A stretch of 64,000 bases of DNA from Sporomusa termitida. Lineage in GTDB: Bacteria > Bacillota > Negativicutes > Sporomusales > Sporomusaceae. Shown piece after piece: positions 54,853-63,824 of this stretch. The stretch is from contig NZ_CP036259.1 of assembly GCF_007641255.1 (NCBI RefSeq), positions 2,108,001-2,172,000 on the forward strand, given 5' to 3'. Made by a program: the position numbers and the translations under genes. Numbering within the stretch: position 1 is the first letter of the stretch; the number at the start of each line of letters is the position of its first letter. Below the pieces are notes generated by a model. It searched no databases, was not told where the DNA came from, and saw nothing but the letters and a program-made list of their open reading frames with translations.

Positions 54853-55380
54853 CTAATGGATAAATTTTGCGACCTCCGCCAGCCGCAGCCGCTCCTTGAA
54901 TTGTTTAGGCTGTTCATCGCTGTAGCCGAGGCAAATGATGGCCACAGCCCTGAGCCGGGGCGGGGCCTCAACAATCTCGGCGACCTTCTTTTCATCAAAA
55001 GCGCCGACCCAGCAGGCGGCAATGCCTAAGCCTTCAGCGGCTAACAGAATATTCTGGGTTGCTGCCGCTGTATCCTGCAGGCAGTATAACTGAGCGCCCC
55101 GCTCGCCATAACGCTCATTCGAGCGGGCCGGATCAGCCAAAACAACGACAACAGTGGGGGCGTCGCTGACTTGCTCCTGATCAAAGGCGACATTGGCCAG
55201 TTTTTCTTTTACCGACAGGTCCTGTACTACATAAAAATACCAGGGCTGCAGATTACCTGCGCTTGGCGCCATATTGCCAGCCTCTAAAATTCTTGTTAAG
55301 GTTGGTTCGGGAATTTGTGCAGATTTAAAATTACGGACACTGTGGCTTTCTCGTATACAGTCAAAGACGTCTTTGGTCAT
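54853..55380 (-). CDS. Nitroreductase family protein
   Basis: A 175-residue flavin oxidoreductase. FMN-binding parts are ESHSVRNF (Arg-Ser-x-Arg-like, 10-17), MAPSAGNLQPWYFYVV near 38 and AEGLGIAACWVGAFDE near 125. The final part has the family's ICLGYSDEQPKQ. It reduces nitro or quinone compounds with NAD(P)H; the physiological substrate is unknown. It ends 15 bases before the YteA-like gene. Confidence 0.9.
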   Translation of the reverse strand: MTKDVFDCIRESHSVRNFKSAQIPEPTLTRILEAGNMAPSAGNLQPWYFYVVQDLSVKEKLANVAFDQEQVSDAPTVVVVLADPARSNERYGERGAQLYCLQDTAAATQNILLAAEGLGIAACWVGAFDEKKVAEIVEAPPRLRAVAIICLGYSDEQPKQFKERLRLAEVAKFIH

Positions 55381-55404
55381 GGTTCAGCCTCCTTTGAATT
55401 CTAC

Positions 55405-55731
55405 TTAAAATGTACCGTTTTTTGTTTCAACAAACCGGACAATGTCGGCAATAAAACCACCGATACCGGGAATGTTGAGCATGATTAACTGTTTGAGAAA
55501 AGCGAGCAGTAGGGCAAATACCAGGCTGGCTCCAATTGCGATGCCTAAACCGCGGGCAATACCGGCCACAAAATTTGTGAAAATCAGCCTGGCCGGACGT
55601 TCCAGCATTTCCATGTAATCAGCAAACCGCATAGCTTCCAACCGGTTGACAAGCCGTTCCAGCTGTTTAGCGGCAAACTCAGGTTGCTTTTCCTCAGTAT
55701 AATTAGTATTTACCCGATTTTTATTGTCCAT
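55405..55731 (-). CDS. DUF5665 domain membrane protein
   Basis: A 108-residue protein with a charged N-terminus, an amphipathic helix (AAKQLERLVNRLEAMRFADYMEML) and a membrane part with two hydrophobic stretches (about 48-72 and 80-100). It matches the small DUF5665 family of Firmicutes. Function unknown. GGAGG precedes the ATG. It is downstream of ileS but after a strong terminator, and 24 bases before the nitroreductase gene. Confidence 0.8.
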   Translation of the reverse strand: MDNKNRVNTNYTEEKQPEFAAKQLERLVNRLEAMRFADYMEMLERPARLIFTNFVAGIARGLGIAIGASLVFALLLAFLKQLIMLNIPGIGGFIADIVRFVETKNGTF

Positions 55732-55770
55732 GCAAACAGTCCTCCACTTGTGTTATTATTCCCTAATGAA

Positions 55771-55803
55771 AAAAAATAAACCGGGATGAGTCTCCCGGTT
55801 TAT
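55771..55803 (-). terminator. Rho-independent terminator of ileS
   Basis: A perfect 10-bp stem (55778-55787 with 55794-55803) with a T run on the minus strand, five bases after the ileS stop. Confidence 0.9.
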
Positions 55804-55808
55804 CATGC

Positions 55809-58601
55809 TTACATATTTTTTACGACAGTAGTGCACCGGTCACAGAGTGAAGGGTGCTCTGTATCCTGGTTCACTGTTGAGCTATAAATCCAGCAGCGTT
55901 CACATTTGAGGCCCTGCGCCGGTGCAACTAAAACAGCCAGTTGCAGGTCTGCGGCGCGATAGGCTTCACCCGGAGCTTGGGCAAATGTATTTAATAAAGC
56001 TACATCAGAAACAATGAGCAGTGTGGCTAAATCATCCTGAATCGCGGTAAGCGCAGTCAGTTCGTCACCGGCAGCATAAAGGGTGACGGCAGCATCCAGG
56101 GAATGACCGATCACTTTGTTGCGGCGGGCCGTTTCGAGGGCTTTAGTGATTTCGCCGCGCAGTGCCAGGATTTTATCCCATTTCGCCTCCAGCGCCGGCT
56201 CGAAATATTCCGGATGAGCCACCGGCCAGCTTGCTAATTGTACGCTTTCCGGACGCCCCGCTGCTTGCGGCATGTACTGCCAGACCTCTTCGGCGGTAAA
56301 GGTCAATACCGGGGCGACAACGGCAACGAGGGTATTAAGAATTTCATACATAGCTGTCTGAGCGGCCCGGCGTTCAACCGAAGCCGGCAATGCAGTGTAA
56401 ACACGGTCTTTAAGGATATCGAGGTAAAAAGCGCTTAAATCTACAGCGCAGAAGTTGTGGACGGTGTGATACAGGAGATGAAACTCATAGTCTTCATAAG
56501 CCTGGGTAACCTTGGCTCTGACTTGTTCCAGCCGCATAAGCGCCCAACGGTCAATCTCCAGCAACTGATGATAGGCAACCTTGTCGGTAGCCGGGTTGAA
56601 ATCATGCAGGCTGCCTAAAATATAGCGAAAAGTATTGCGGATTTTCCGGTATACTTCAGCCAGTTGCTTGAGAATATCTTTGGAAATCCGGATATCAGCC
56701 TTATAATCGGCCGAGGCTACCCACAGGCGGAGGATATCAGCGCCATACTGCTTGATAACCTCCTGGGGAAAGATGGTATTGCCGATCGACTTGGACATTT
56801 TCCGGCCGTCACCGTCCACGACAAAACCATGGGTTAAAACTGCCTTATAGGGAGCAGTTCCCCGGGTAGCCACTGAGGTTAACAGTGATGACTGGAACCA
56901 GCCGCGATGCTGGTCGCTGCCTTCCAGGTAAAGGTCGGCCGGCCACGTAAGTTCCAGGCGCTGTTCGAGGACGGCGGCATGGCTCGAGCCGCTGTCAAAC
57001 CATACGTCCATAATATCGGTCTCCTTGCGGAATTCGTTATGGCCGCAATGCGGGCAGGCAAAGTCCCGGGGTAAGATTTCTTCCGGTTTTCTGGCCCACC
57101 AGGCATCTGATCCTTCGAGACGGAACACTTCTTTAATAGCATGAATTGTCTCGTCATTAATTATATGCTGATTACACTTAATACAGTAGAAAATCGGAAT
57201 CGGCAGGCCCCATACCCGTTGCCGTGAGATACACCAGTCCTGGCGGTCGGCCACCATATTATGAATGCGGTCTTCACCCCAGGTCGGAATCCATTTAACA
57301 TCATTGGCAATCGCAGCCAGGGCTTCGCTCCGGAAGCCGTCAACCGATGCAAACCATTGTTCAGTTGCCCGGTAAATGATGGGGTTCTTGCAGCGCCAGC
57401 AGTGCGCGTATTGATGTTTGATCGAGCTTTTGCCCAGCAGTAGGCTAAGGGCTGCCAATTCTTTAATGACCGGAACATTGGCGTCAGCTACTGCCAGCCC
57501 TGCAAACTTACCGGCTTCGGCAGTGAATTTACCGGCCGGGTCAACCGGGTTGATGACCGGCAGACCATATTTCATACCTACCTCAAAGTCTTCCTGGCCA
57601 TGGCCGGGAGCGGTATGAACACAGCCGGTACCGGCTTCCAGCGTGACATGCTCACCGAGGATAACGGGTGATTCACGGTCAAAGAATGGATGGCTGAAGA
57701 CCATGCCTTCAATGGCGGCGCCTTTCATTGTGGAGAGAACCGTATATTCGCCCAGGTTATTGGCTTTAACCACGCTTTCTACTAATTCACTGGCTAACAG
57801 ATATATTTCGTCATTTATCTCCACCCAGGCATATTCAATATCAGGATGGACACAGATGGCAACATTCGCCGGCATTGTCCAGGGGGTCGTCGTCCAGATA
57901 ACGGCATATACTTTGGCGGCGTCAACACCTACCGGCAGGTTGCCTTTATCATCGATAAGCGGAAATTTAACATAAATCGAATGCGATTTTTTCTCGGCAT
58001 ACTCAATCTCCGCTTCCGCAAGGGCTGTTTCACAGGAAGTGCACCAATAGACAGATTTAAGGCCTTTATAAATATACCCTTTTTTGGCCATTGCCCCGAA
58101 TACTTCAATCTGCTTGGCTTCATACTCCGGATACAGCGTTACGTACGGGTTTTCCCAGTCACCGGCAACGCCCAGCCGTTTGAAATCCTCCCGCTGCAGG
58201 TCCAGGCATTTGAGGGCATACTGTCTGCACTCACGGCGTAAATCAAGTGGATTTAGTTCATGCCGGTTTAAGCCGAGAATCTTGATGGCTGCATGTTCAA
58301 TAGGCAGGCCATGAGTATCCCAGCCGGGGACATAGGGAGCATCAAAACCCTGCAATGATTTATATTTGACAATAATGTCCTTGAGAATCTTGTTTAGCGC
58401 CGTACCAATATGGATGTTGCCGTTAGCGTAGGGCGGCCCGTCATGCAGGACAAATTTGGTTTGGCCCTTGCCCTTAGTGAGCTTTTTTTCATAAATCTGG
58501 TGTTCACGCCAGTATTCGAGCATTTTAGGCTCCCGTTCAGGCAGATTGGCGCGCATAGGGAACTCTGTCTGCGGCAGGTTAAGTGTTTTGCTATAATCCA
58601 A
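55809..58601 (-). CDS. ileS: Isoleucyl-tRNA synthetase
   Basis: IleRS charges tRNA-Ile with isoleucine. The HIGH motif is in [10 protein letters not shown] near residue 65, KMSKS near 600, and editing-domain segments such as [13 protein letters not shown] are present. The C-terminal zinc finger CERCW...CDRC is intact. The start is TTG at 58601 with GGAGG eight bases upstream, giving 930 residues; the longer reading frame extends into the T-box leader. It is controlled by a T-box. Confidence 0.97.
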   Translation of the reverse strand: MDYSKTLNLPQTEFPMRANLPEREPKMLEYWREHQIYEKKLTKGKGQTKFVLHDGPPYANGNIHIGTALNKILKDIIVKYKSLQGFDAPYVPGWDTHGLPIEHAAIKILGLNRHELNPLDLRRECRQYALKCLDLQREDFKRLGVAGDWENPYVTLYPEYEAKQIEVFGAMAKKGYIYKGLKSVYWCTSCETALAEAEIEYAEKKSHSIYVKFPLIDDKGNLPVGVDAAKVYAVIWTTTPWTMPANVAICVHPDIEYAWVEINDEIYLLASELVESVVKANNLGEYTVLSTMKGAAIEGMVFSHPFFDRESPVILGEHVTLEAGTGCVHTAPGHGQEDFEVGMKYGLPVINPVDPAGKFTAEAGKFAGLAVADANVPVIKELAALSLLLGKSSIKHQYAHCWRCKNPIIYRATEQWFASVDGFRSEALAAIANDVKWIPTWGEDRIHNMVADRQDWCISRQRVWGLPIPIFYCIKCNQHIINDETIHAIKEVFRLEGSDAWWARKPEEILPRDFACPHCGHNEFRKETDIMDVWFDSGSSHAAVLEQRLELTWPADLYLEGSDQHRGWFQSSLLTSVATRGTAPYKAVLTHGFVVDGDGRKMSKSIGNTIFPQEVIKQYGADILRLWVASADYKADIRISKDILKQLAEVYRKIRNTFRYILGSLHDFNPATDKVAYHQLLEIDRWALMRLEQVRAKVTQAYEDYEFHLLYHTVHNFCAVDLSAFYLDILKDRVYTALPASVERRAAQTAMYEILNTLVAVVAPVLTFTAEEVWQYMPQAAGRPESVQLASWPVAHPEYFEPALEAKWDKILALRGEITKALETARRNKVIGHSLDAAVTLYAAGDELTALTAIQDDLATLLIVSDVALLNTFAQAPGEAYRAADLQLAVLVAPAQGLKCERCWIYSSTVNQDTEHPSLCDRCTTVVKNM

Positions 58602-58624
58602 AATCAGCACCTCCATAAAAATAA

Positions 58625-58865
58625 AAACTCTCATCCCTGAAAGGGACGAGAGATAAGTTTCCCGTGGTACCACCCTATTTGGCTAAACAGCCGCTTTATA
58701 ACGCGGTAACGGGCGTCAGGCGGCGGAGCTTACTCTAGTTCAGTCCGCAGTTCGGGAGCGATGTCAGGCCAGGCTTTGGTTACCAGGCTTGCACCATATC
58801 CTGGTTCGCTGTATACCGCGTCAAGGCGCGTCTCCGTCATTACTGATTAAAATATTATCATGTAC
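58625..58865 (-). promoter_or_regulatory. T-box leader of ileS (Ile specifier AUC)
   Basis: Read on the minus strand it contains stem I (starting AGTAATGACGGAGACGCG), a specifier ATC at 58760-58762 (Ile codon), and the T-box sequence AGGGTGGTACCACG at 58663-58676. The terminator CTCTCGTCCCT/AGGGATGAGAG with TTTTTA follows at 58625-58652. Uncharged tRNA-Ile should stabilise the antiterminator and raise ileS expression. Confidence 0.95.
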
Positions 58866-58871
58866 CCATAT

Positions 58872-58899
58872 ATTATACATGATCGGAGAATAAAGTCAA
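58872..58899 (-). promoter_or_regulatory. Candidate sigma-A promoter of the T-box-ileS transcript
   Basis: On the minus strand: TTGACT (58894-58899), a 16-base spacer and TATAAT (58872-58877). It lies inside the 95-bp direct repeat that flanks the insertion sequence; the -10 box coincides with the repeat's outer edge. Confidence 0.75.
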
Positions 58900-58966
58900 A
58901 TATAGGCAGCGATTATACTGCAAAAAATATTTTTGTCAATCCCTGTAACCTTGACTGTTTTTGATC
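58872..58966. repeat. 95-bp direct repeat, left copy (target-site duplication)
   Basis: Identical over 95 bases to 60927-61021 (constant offset 2055). It contains the ileS promoter and the last 24 codons of yggU, here a non-functional stub at 58896-58966. The match stops at both ends next to the insertion sequence boundaries. Confidence 0.95.
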
Positions 58967-59101
58967 GGGTTTTTGACAGTTGAATAATACCAAAAACGCT
59001 GGAAGCCTTGATTTAGGCTTATTTTTTTGTCAAAATCCCCACTTATATATTGCGTGATATAGCGTGATGTGGTATAATATAAGTAGTTTGGGGGTCTGCT
59101 T

Positions 59102-60832
59102 ATGCGATTGAAAGTATCACGTTCCAAAAATTCCGCCTCCCTTTATGTCACAAAAACAGTTTATGTTGATAAAAAAGAAAAGACCATTACCGTTGAAAAG
59201 CTTGGCACGGAAAAAGAACTCCGGGAAAAGCTCAATGGGCAGGATCCTTATGTGTGGGCAAAAGCGTATATTGATAAATTAACTAAAAAGGAAAAAGAAG
59301 CAGCTGGACATATCTTTATAAAGCGATCCCAGTCCAAGCTTATCCCTAAAGGGGACCAGGTATCCTTCAATGGTGGCTATCTTTTTCTCCAACAGTTGTA
59401 CCATGACTTAAACCTTCATCATATTTGCCGCTCTATTTCTGAACGCTATAAATTTTCGTTTCCCCTTGATTCGATTCTCTCAAGGCTGGTTTATGGCAGA
59501 ATTCTATTTCCTGCCTCTAAGCTCAATACCTGCCAGCTTTCCAAGACGCTTCTGGAACAGCCTGATTTTGAAATCCAGCATGTTTACCGTGCTCTTGAAG
59601 TCATTGCCAAAGAATCCGATTTTATTCAAGCTGAGCTTTACAAAAATAGCCTGGCTGTCTCAAAACGCAATGATACAATTCTTTACTACGACTGTACCAA
59701 CTATTTTTTTGAAATTGAGCAGGAAAGTGGCGATAAACAGTATGGCCCTTCCAAAGAAAACAGGCCCAATCCGATTGTGGAAATGGGACTGTTTATGGAT
59801 GGGGATGGCATTCCCCTTGCTTTTTGCATTCACAGCGGCAACACTAATGAACAACTTACCCTACAGCCGTTAGAAAAAAAGATTCTTACGGATTTCTCTC
59901 TGGCTAAATTTATTGTTTGTACGGATGCCGGACTCTCTTCCATCGATAATCGCAAATTCAATGACAAGAAAGACCGTGCCTTTATTACCACTCAGTCTGT
60001 GAGAAAGCTGAAAAAACATCTCAAGCAGTGGGCTTTAGCTACAGAGGGCTGGTCTCTGCCTCAGGTAAGGGGAGCGTTTGATATTTCCCAAATAGCTCAG
60101 TCCGAAGAGGCCAAAGAAAACTATCAGAACGCCACCTTCTACAAGGAGCGCTGGATAAAAGAAGACGGTTTAGAGCAGAAGCTCATCGTTACTTTCTCTT
60201 TCAAATACCAAAACTACCAGCGATGTATCCGAAGCCGGCAGATAGAACGCGCCTGTAAACTGCTTGAATCAAATCCTTCCTCATTAAAAAAACACCGCCA
60301 GACTGATTGTAAGCGTTTTATCTCAAGGACAAATGTGACAACTGAAGGTGAAATTGCCAAAAATGAATTCTACACTATCGATCAGGAAATCATCGCAAAC
60401 GAAGAAGCTTATGATGGCTTCTATGCCGTCTGCACAAATCTCGAAGAGGATGCTCCTGCTATTACTAAGATCAATCACAAGCGTTGGGAAATAGAAGAAT
60501 GTTTTCGCCTGTTAAAATCCGATTTCAGGGCAAGACCGGTATATCTTAGCCGGGATGACCGGATTAAAGCACATTTTACAACCTGTTTTTTAGCACTAAC
60601 AATCTACAGATATCTGGAAAAAAGGGTAAAAGAAAATTTTACAAGCACCGAAATCATTAGCCAGCTACGGACCATGAATTTTTATTGCGTTCCTGGAGAA
60701 GGGTATGTTCCCACTTATACCAGAACCGATTTTACCGATGCTCTACATGAGACTTTTGGCTTCCGTACCGATTATGAGATTGTAGGTACAAAGCAAATGA
60801 AAAAAATTTTTAAGTCTACAAAAAAACAATAA
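59102..60832 (+). CDS. IS1634 family transposase
   Basis: A 576-residue DDE transposase of the IS4-superfamily IS1634 group. Catalytic residues: Asp in YYDCTNYFFEIE near 200, Asp in VCTDAGLSS near 278, and Glu in KRWEIEECFRLLKSDF near 464 (an E-x6-K of the Y-(2)-R-(3)-E-(6)-K type). The frame is intact over its full length. GGGGG lies before the ATG. Its A/T- and Lys-rich codon use differs from the surrounding genes, in line with transfer. Confidence 0.93.
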   Translation: MRLKVSRSKNSASLYVTKTVYVDKKEKTITVEKLGTEKELREKLNGQDPYVWAKAYIDKLTKKEKEAAGHIFIKRSQSKLIPKGDQVSFNGGYLFLQQLYHDLNLHHICRSISERYKFSFPLDSILSRLVYGRILFPASKLNTCQLSKTLLEQPDFEIQHVYRALEVIAKESDFIQAELYKNSLAVSKRNDTILYYDCTNYFFEIEQESGDKQYGPSKENRPNPIVEMGLFMDGDGIPLAFCIHSGNTNEQLTLQPLEKKILTDFSLAKFIVCTDAGLSSIDNRKFNDKKDRAFITTQSVRKLKKHLKQWALATEGWSLPQVRGAFDISQIAQSEEAKENYQNATFYKERWIKEDGLEQKLIVTFSFKYQNYQRCIRSRQIERACKLLESNPSSLKKHRQTDCKRFISRTNVTTEGEIAKNEFYTIDQEIIANEEAYDGFYAVCTNLEEDAPAITKINHKRWEIEECFRLLKSDFRARPVYLSRDDRIKAHFTTCFLALTIYRYLEKRVKENFTSTEIISQLRTMNFYCVPGEGYVPTYTRTDFTDALHETFGFRTDYEIVGTKQMKKIFKSTKKQ

Positions 60833-60856
60833 AAGGTACGCATTTTTTTGCTTCTT

Positions 60857-60902
60857 AAAATAGTCTGAAACGCCTTATATACAAGGCGTTTCAGACTATT
60901 TT
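60857..60902. terminator. Terminator-like 20-bp hairpin at the right end of the IS
   Basis: A perfect 20-bp stem (60857-60876 with 60883-60902) and 6-base loop, 24 bases after the transposase stop. T-rich on both sides, so it would stop transcription out of and into the element. Confidence 0.8.
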
Positions 60903-60926
60903 TATCTCCCAACTGTCAAAGATGGG

Positions 60927-61021
60927 ATTATACATGATCGGAGAATAAAGTCAAATATAGGCAGCGATTATACTGCAAAAAATATTTTTGTCAATCCCTG
61001 TAACCTTGACTGTTTTTGATC
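60927..61021. repeat. 95-bp direct repeat, right copy (target-site duplication)
   Basis: Identical to 58872-58966. It contains the true 3' end of yggU (stop at 60951) and a second copy of the ileS promoter (TTGACT at 60949-60954 to TATAAT at 60927-60932), which now points into the IS on the minus strand, antisense to the transposase. Confidence 0.95.
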
Positions 61022-61253
61022 TGTTTCTGTGGCCGCTGGTAATGACGACCGAAGAACGGGATACTTTGAACAAACCGGCAATAAAGGCAATACAGGCTGC
61101 GTTCGCCTCGCCGTCAACCGGCGGCGAGGTCAGATTGATTTTTATACTGTCGCCCATGATACCGCTGACGGCGTTTTTACTGGAACGCGGCTGGACCCGT
61201 ACTTTAAACGAGACACCGTCCGGAAGTTCTTTTATATCAAGCTGATCTGGCAA
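60951..61253 (-). CDS. DUF167/YggU family protein
   Basis: A 100-residue protein with the YggU fold. Conserved segments are VQPRSSKNAVSG, PPVDGEANAA and SGHRNRSKTVKV. Its role is unknown. The start is TTG, next to the divIVA stop. The last 24 codons lie in the 95-bp direct repeat, so the IS insertion leaves the gene complete; the left copy is a dead fragment. It follows divIVA as in other Firmicutes. Confidence 0.88.
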   Translation of the reverse strand: MPDQLDIKELPDGVSFKVRVQPRSSKNAVSGIMGDSIKINLTSPPVDGEANAACIAFIAGLFKVSRSSVVITSGHRNRSKTVKVTGIDKNIFCSIIAAYI

Positions 61254-61255
61254 TG

Positions 61256-61708
61256 TTAATTTTCATCTTCTTCCGCATTGTTAAGCATTTCCATCTGGGC
61301 CTGCAGCAGGGTGCGCAACCGGGTGCGGAAAACCTGCGACTGTTTTCTTACTTCTTCATACTCGCCGGTCATCTTGCGCACTTTGGACATTCCTTCGTCA
61401 ACCAGCCTTTGGGCGCGTATCTCAGCCTCTTTAATCATCAGTTCGGTCTCTTTTTTGGCATTCAGTTTTACTTCTTCAGCAGTTTCCTGGGCAATAACCA
61501 GTGTACTATGGAGGGTATTTTCCATATGCTGGTAGTGTTCGAGTTTGCTGTTGAGGCGCTCAATTGTTTCTTTTAAATCAATGTTTTCACGATACAGTGT
61601 TTCATAATCCTTAATCACCCTGTCGAGAAACTCATCCACTTCTTCCTCATTATACCCGCGAAAACTGCGCTTGAACTCTTTATTATGAATATCCAACGGT
61701 GTAAGCAT
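61256..61708 (-). CDS. divIVA: Septum-site and pole organising protein DivIVA
   Basis: DivIVA binds negatively curved membranes at division sites and poles. The 150-residue protein opens MLTPLDIHNKEFKRSFRGYN, the membrane-binding N-terminal domain, then EVDEFLDRVIKDYE and a long coiled coil to the end. The acidic tail is EDEN. It is in the ylmH-divIVA-yggU order typical of Gram-positive bacteria. Confidence 0.95.
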   Translation of the reverse strand: MLTPLDIHNKEFKRSFRGYNEEEVDEFLDRVIKDYETLYRENIDLKETIERLNSKLEHYQHMENTLHSTLVIAQETAEEVKLNAKKETELMIKEAEIRAQRLVDEGMSKVRKMTGEYEEVRKQSQVFRTRLRTLLQAQMEMLNNAEEDEN

Positions 61709-61729
61709 AACTCCCCACCCCTATTCTAA

Positions 61730-62524
61730 TTACATAAATCTTCGGAGTAAAACACTATAGCGGCCCTTTTTCGTTTGGCCGGGGACTTCCAGGACTTCGA
61801 CCCGGCCGCGGCCACGCATGGAAATGACATCGCCCACCTTTACGGCCTGGGCCGGACTTTTGGCATCCTGCCAGTTTATTTTTACCTTGGCAGCGGCAAT
61901 ATCCTCGGCCATGCGGGTGCGGGAAGTTCCAAAACCGGATGCCGCCACCGCATCCAAGCGTAAGGAGGCGACTGTCGACCGGATTTCCTTGATTTTTTCT
62001 TCTTTGGCAGGAATGTCAGCCAGTGAGGCCTGCGCCACAGCTACGGCAGCCTGGCCTACTTCGGCAAGATTCTGCGCAATATAGGCGGCCATATTTGTGT
62101 CCGCCATAATATAGCAGTGTTCGCCGCCCATGATAATGTCGCCCAGCATTTCCCGCTTAATGCCAAGGCCCATAAGTGCGCCCAGAACATCCCGGTGCGA
62201 CAGGCGGCAATAGCGGCTGTCCCATTGAACAGACAGGCAGGATATAGAATAATCCAGGGCCCCGGCATAAGCAAGAAATTCAGTATCAACAAAAGCTGCC
62301 TTCATGCGCTCGGCACCGGGATAACCGCCATTAGTCTCGAGTGTCAGCCGGTTGTAGTGGGCCGCTATGGTTTCGGCGATGCTCTGACCATAGGGGTCCA
62401 AAAATTCACTGATCTTATATTTGCGGTTTTTAAGCGTTGCCTCTGCTAAATCCAGAAGTCTGGCTGCCAAATCAGCATCACCTGATGCCCGGTAATACCG
62501 CAAAATCTTATCCCGTTCGCTCAT
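61730..62524 (-). CDS. ylmH: YlmH family S4-domain RNA-binding protein
   Basis: A 264-residue protein with an N-terminal YlmH domain (ISEFLDPYG, LGALMGLGIKREMLGDI) and a C-terminal S4 domain (about 185-255, VASLRLDAVAASGFGTSRT, GDVISMRGRG). YlmH has been linked to ribosome-associated quality control in Bacillus, as a factor like RqcP that works with RqcH. It directly follows proC and precedes divIVA. Confidence 0.92.
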   Translation of the reverse strand: MSERDKILRYYRASGDADLAARLLDLAEATLKNRKYKISEFLDPYGQSIAETIAAHYNRLTLETNGGYPGAERMKAAFVDTEFLAYAGALDYSISCLSVQWDSRYCRLSHRDVLGALMGLGIKREMLGDIIMGGEHCYIMADTNMAAYIAQNLAEVGQAAVAVAQASLADIPAKEEKIKEIRSTVASLRLDAVAASGFGTSRTRMAEDIAAAKVKINWQDAKSPAQAVKVGDVISMRGRGRVEVLEVPGQTKKGRYSVLLRRFM

Positions 62525-63337
62525 CTACCGCCGCCCCATTTCGCGGGAACGGTTGGTGGCGGCCACAACCGCATCGATAAGTGCGGCCCGGACACCATTT
62601 TGCTCCAGCACATGCACGCCGGTAATGGCTGTACCGCCCGGTGATGTAACCATGTCCCGCAATTTTGCCGGGTGTTCACCTGTTTCCAGTACCATTTTGG
62701 CTGCGCCCATAAGGGTTTGCGCAGCTAACAGAACGGCTGTCTGGCGGGAAAACCCAACCCGCACGCCGGCATCGGTAAGGGCATCAATCAGGACAAAGGC
62801 ATAAGCCGGGCCACTGCCGGACAGACCGGTTACAGCATCCATCGTATCTTCGTTAACTGTAACTACTTTGCCAACAGAGGCGAATACCTCCGCCACCGGC
62901 TCACTTACCGCAGTAGTGGCATATTTCCCCAGGGCCATGGCCGACATCCCTTCACCAACAGCAACCGGTGTGTTGGGCATCACCCTGATAATCGGTACTC
63001 CTGGCATTTTTCCCTGAAAGGCGGCAATGGTTACCCCGGCCGCTACGGAAACAACCACGGTTGTTTTGGCAACAACCGGCGCAATGGTATCAATTACCCC
63101 GTTGATTACCTGGGGTTTTACTGTTAAAAACAGGATGTCCGACTGCCGGGCAATCTCCTGGCTGTCAAGCGTTGTTGATACTGTAAAAGTGCCGCGCAGA
63201 TAGCCCAGACGTTCAGTTGAAACATCGTTTACTGCAATTTGTGACGGCATTACTAAGCCGGCGTGCAGAATACCTCGTATCAGCGCCTCGGCCATGGCGC
63301 CGCCACCAATAAAGCCTATTTGTTTGTTTGTCAGCAT
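62525..63337 (-). CDS. proC: Pyrroline-5-carboxylate reductase
   Basis: ProC performs the last step of proline synthesis. The Rossmann motif is GFIGGGAMAEALIRG (8-22); substrate and dimer motifs are VSVAAGV near 113, RVMPNTPV near 133 and LSGSGPAYAF near 180, and TSPGGTAITGV near 240. The ATG at 63337 has GGAGGG just upstream; a longer frame adds 30 unlikely residues. 270 residues. It lies between sepF and ylmH. Confidence 0.96.
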   Translation of the reverse strand: MLTNKQIGFIGGGAMAEALIRGILHAGLVMPSQIAVNDVSTERLGYLRGTFTVSTTLDSQEIARQSDILFLTVKPQVINGVIDTIAPVVAKTTVVVSVAAGVTIAAFQGKMPGVPIIRVMPNTPVAVGEGMSAMALGKYATTAVSEPVAEVFASVGKVVTVNEDTMDAVTGLSGSGPAYAFVLIDALTDAGVRVGFSRQTAVLLAAQTLMGAAKMVLETGEHPAKLRDMVTSPGGTAITGVHVLEQNGVRAALIDAVVAATNRSREMGRR

Positions 63338-63362
63338 AAACCCTCCGTCTGGTGTGTTAAAA

Positions 63363-63809
63363 CTATTTATTGGCCCAGGGCAGCAGTGTCTTGTCGCCGC
63401 CTTCGTCCCGCGGGCTGTAGGCAACATCTACATTATTCGGGGCACATAAGAAGATATGATTACCGACCTTTTGAATCTGGCCGTTTAGGGCATAGGTCGT
63501 GCCGCTAATAAAATCAATCATGCGCTTAGCAATATCCGGATCGGTATTCTCAAGGTTGACTACCACCGGCTTACGGCTTTTCAGATAGTCGGATACATGC
63601 TGGGCATCATCAAACGAAAATGGCTCAACAACCATGACTTTGACTTGTTTGCCCTGTTGCTGGCTGCTCGGGGCCATCGGCAGGGATACGACATTATTAT
63701 TCTTCTGTTTTATTTTTGCTTCGGATTCCTCCGGTCTGGAGCGGTCTTCCTCCTGGTCTGCCGGTTCAAAAAGACCAAGGCTGCCCCATACTTTTTCCAT
63801 AAACTTCAT
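63363..63809 (-). CDS. sepF: Cell division protein SepF
   Basis: SepF anchors and bundles FtsZ at the membrane. An N-terminal amphipathic helix (MKFMEKVWGSLGLF) binds membrane; a charged linker follows; the SepF domain has VMVVEPFSFDDAQ, LKSRKPVVVNLEN and RMIDFISGTTYAL. 148 residues. GGAGG precedes the ATG. It lies between yggS and proC. Confidence 0.95.
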   Translation of the reverse strand: MKFMEKVWGSLGLFEPADQEEDRSRPEESEAKIKQKNNNVVSLPMAPSSQQQGKQVKVMVVEPFSFDDAQHVSDYLKSRKPVVVNLENTDPDIAKRMIDFISGTTYALNGQIQKVGNHIFLCAPNNVDVAYSPRDEGGDKTLLPWANK

Positions 63810-63824
63810 AACTTTCTCTCCTCC

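Larger units (their letters stand above)
58967..60926 (+). mobile_element. IS1634-family insertion sequence (about 1,960 bp)
   Basis: One transposase gene between short terminal inverted repeats: TTTTTGACAGTTG (58970-58982) on the left, and CAACTGTCAAAG (60910-60921) on the right. It is flanked by a perfect 95-bp direct repeat. IS1634-type elements are known for unusually long and variable target duplications. It has inserted between ileS and yggU. The 100% identity of the repeats suggests a recent event. Confidence 0.9.

Noticed and set aside
60857-60902. Hairpin taken as the right inverted repeat of the IS
   Set aside because: It is a local palindrome with no match at the left end; the true inverted repeats are the short TTTTTGACAGTTG/CAACTGTCAAAG pair beside the direct repeats.
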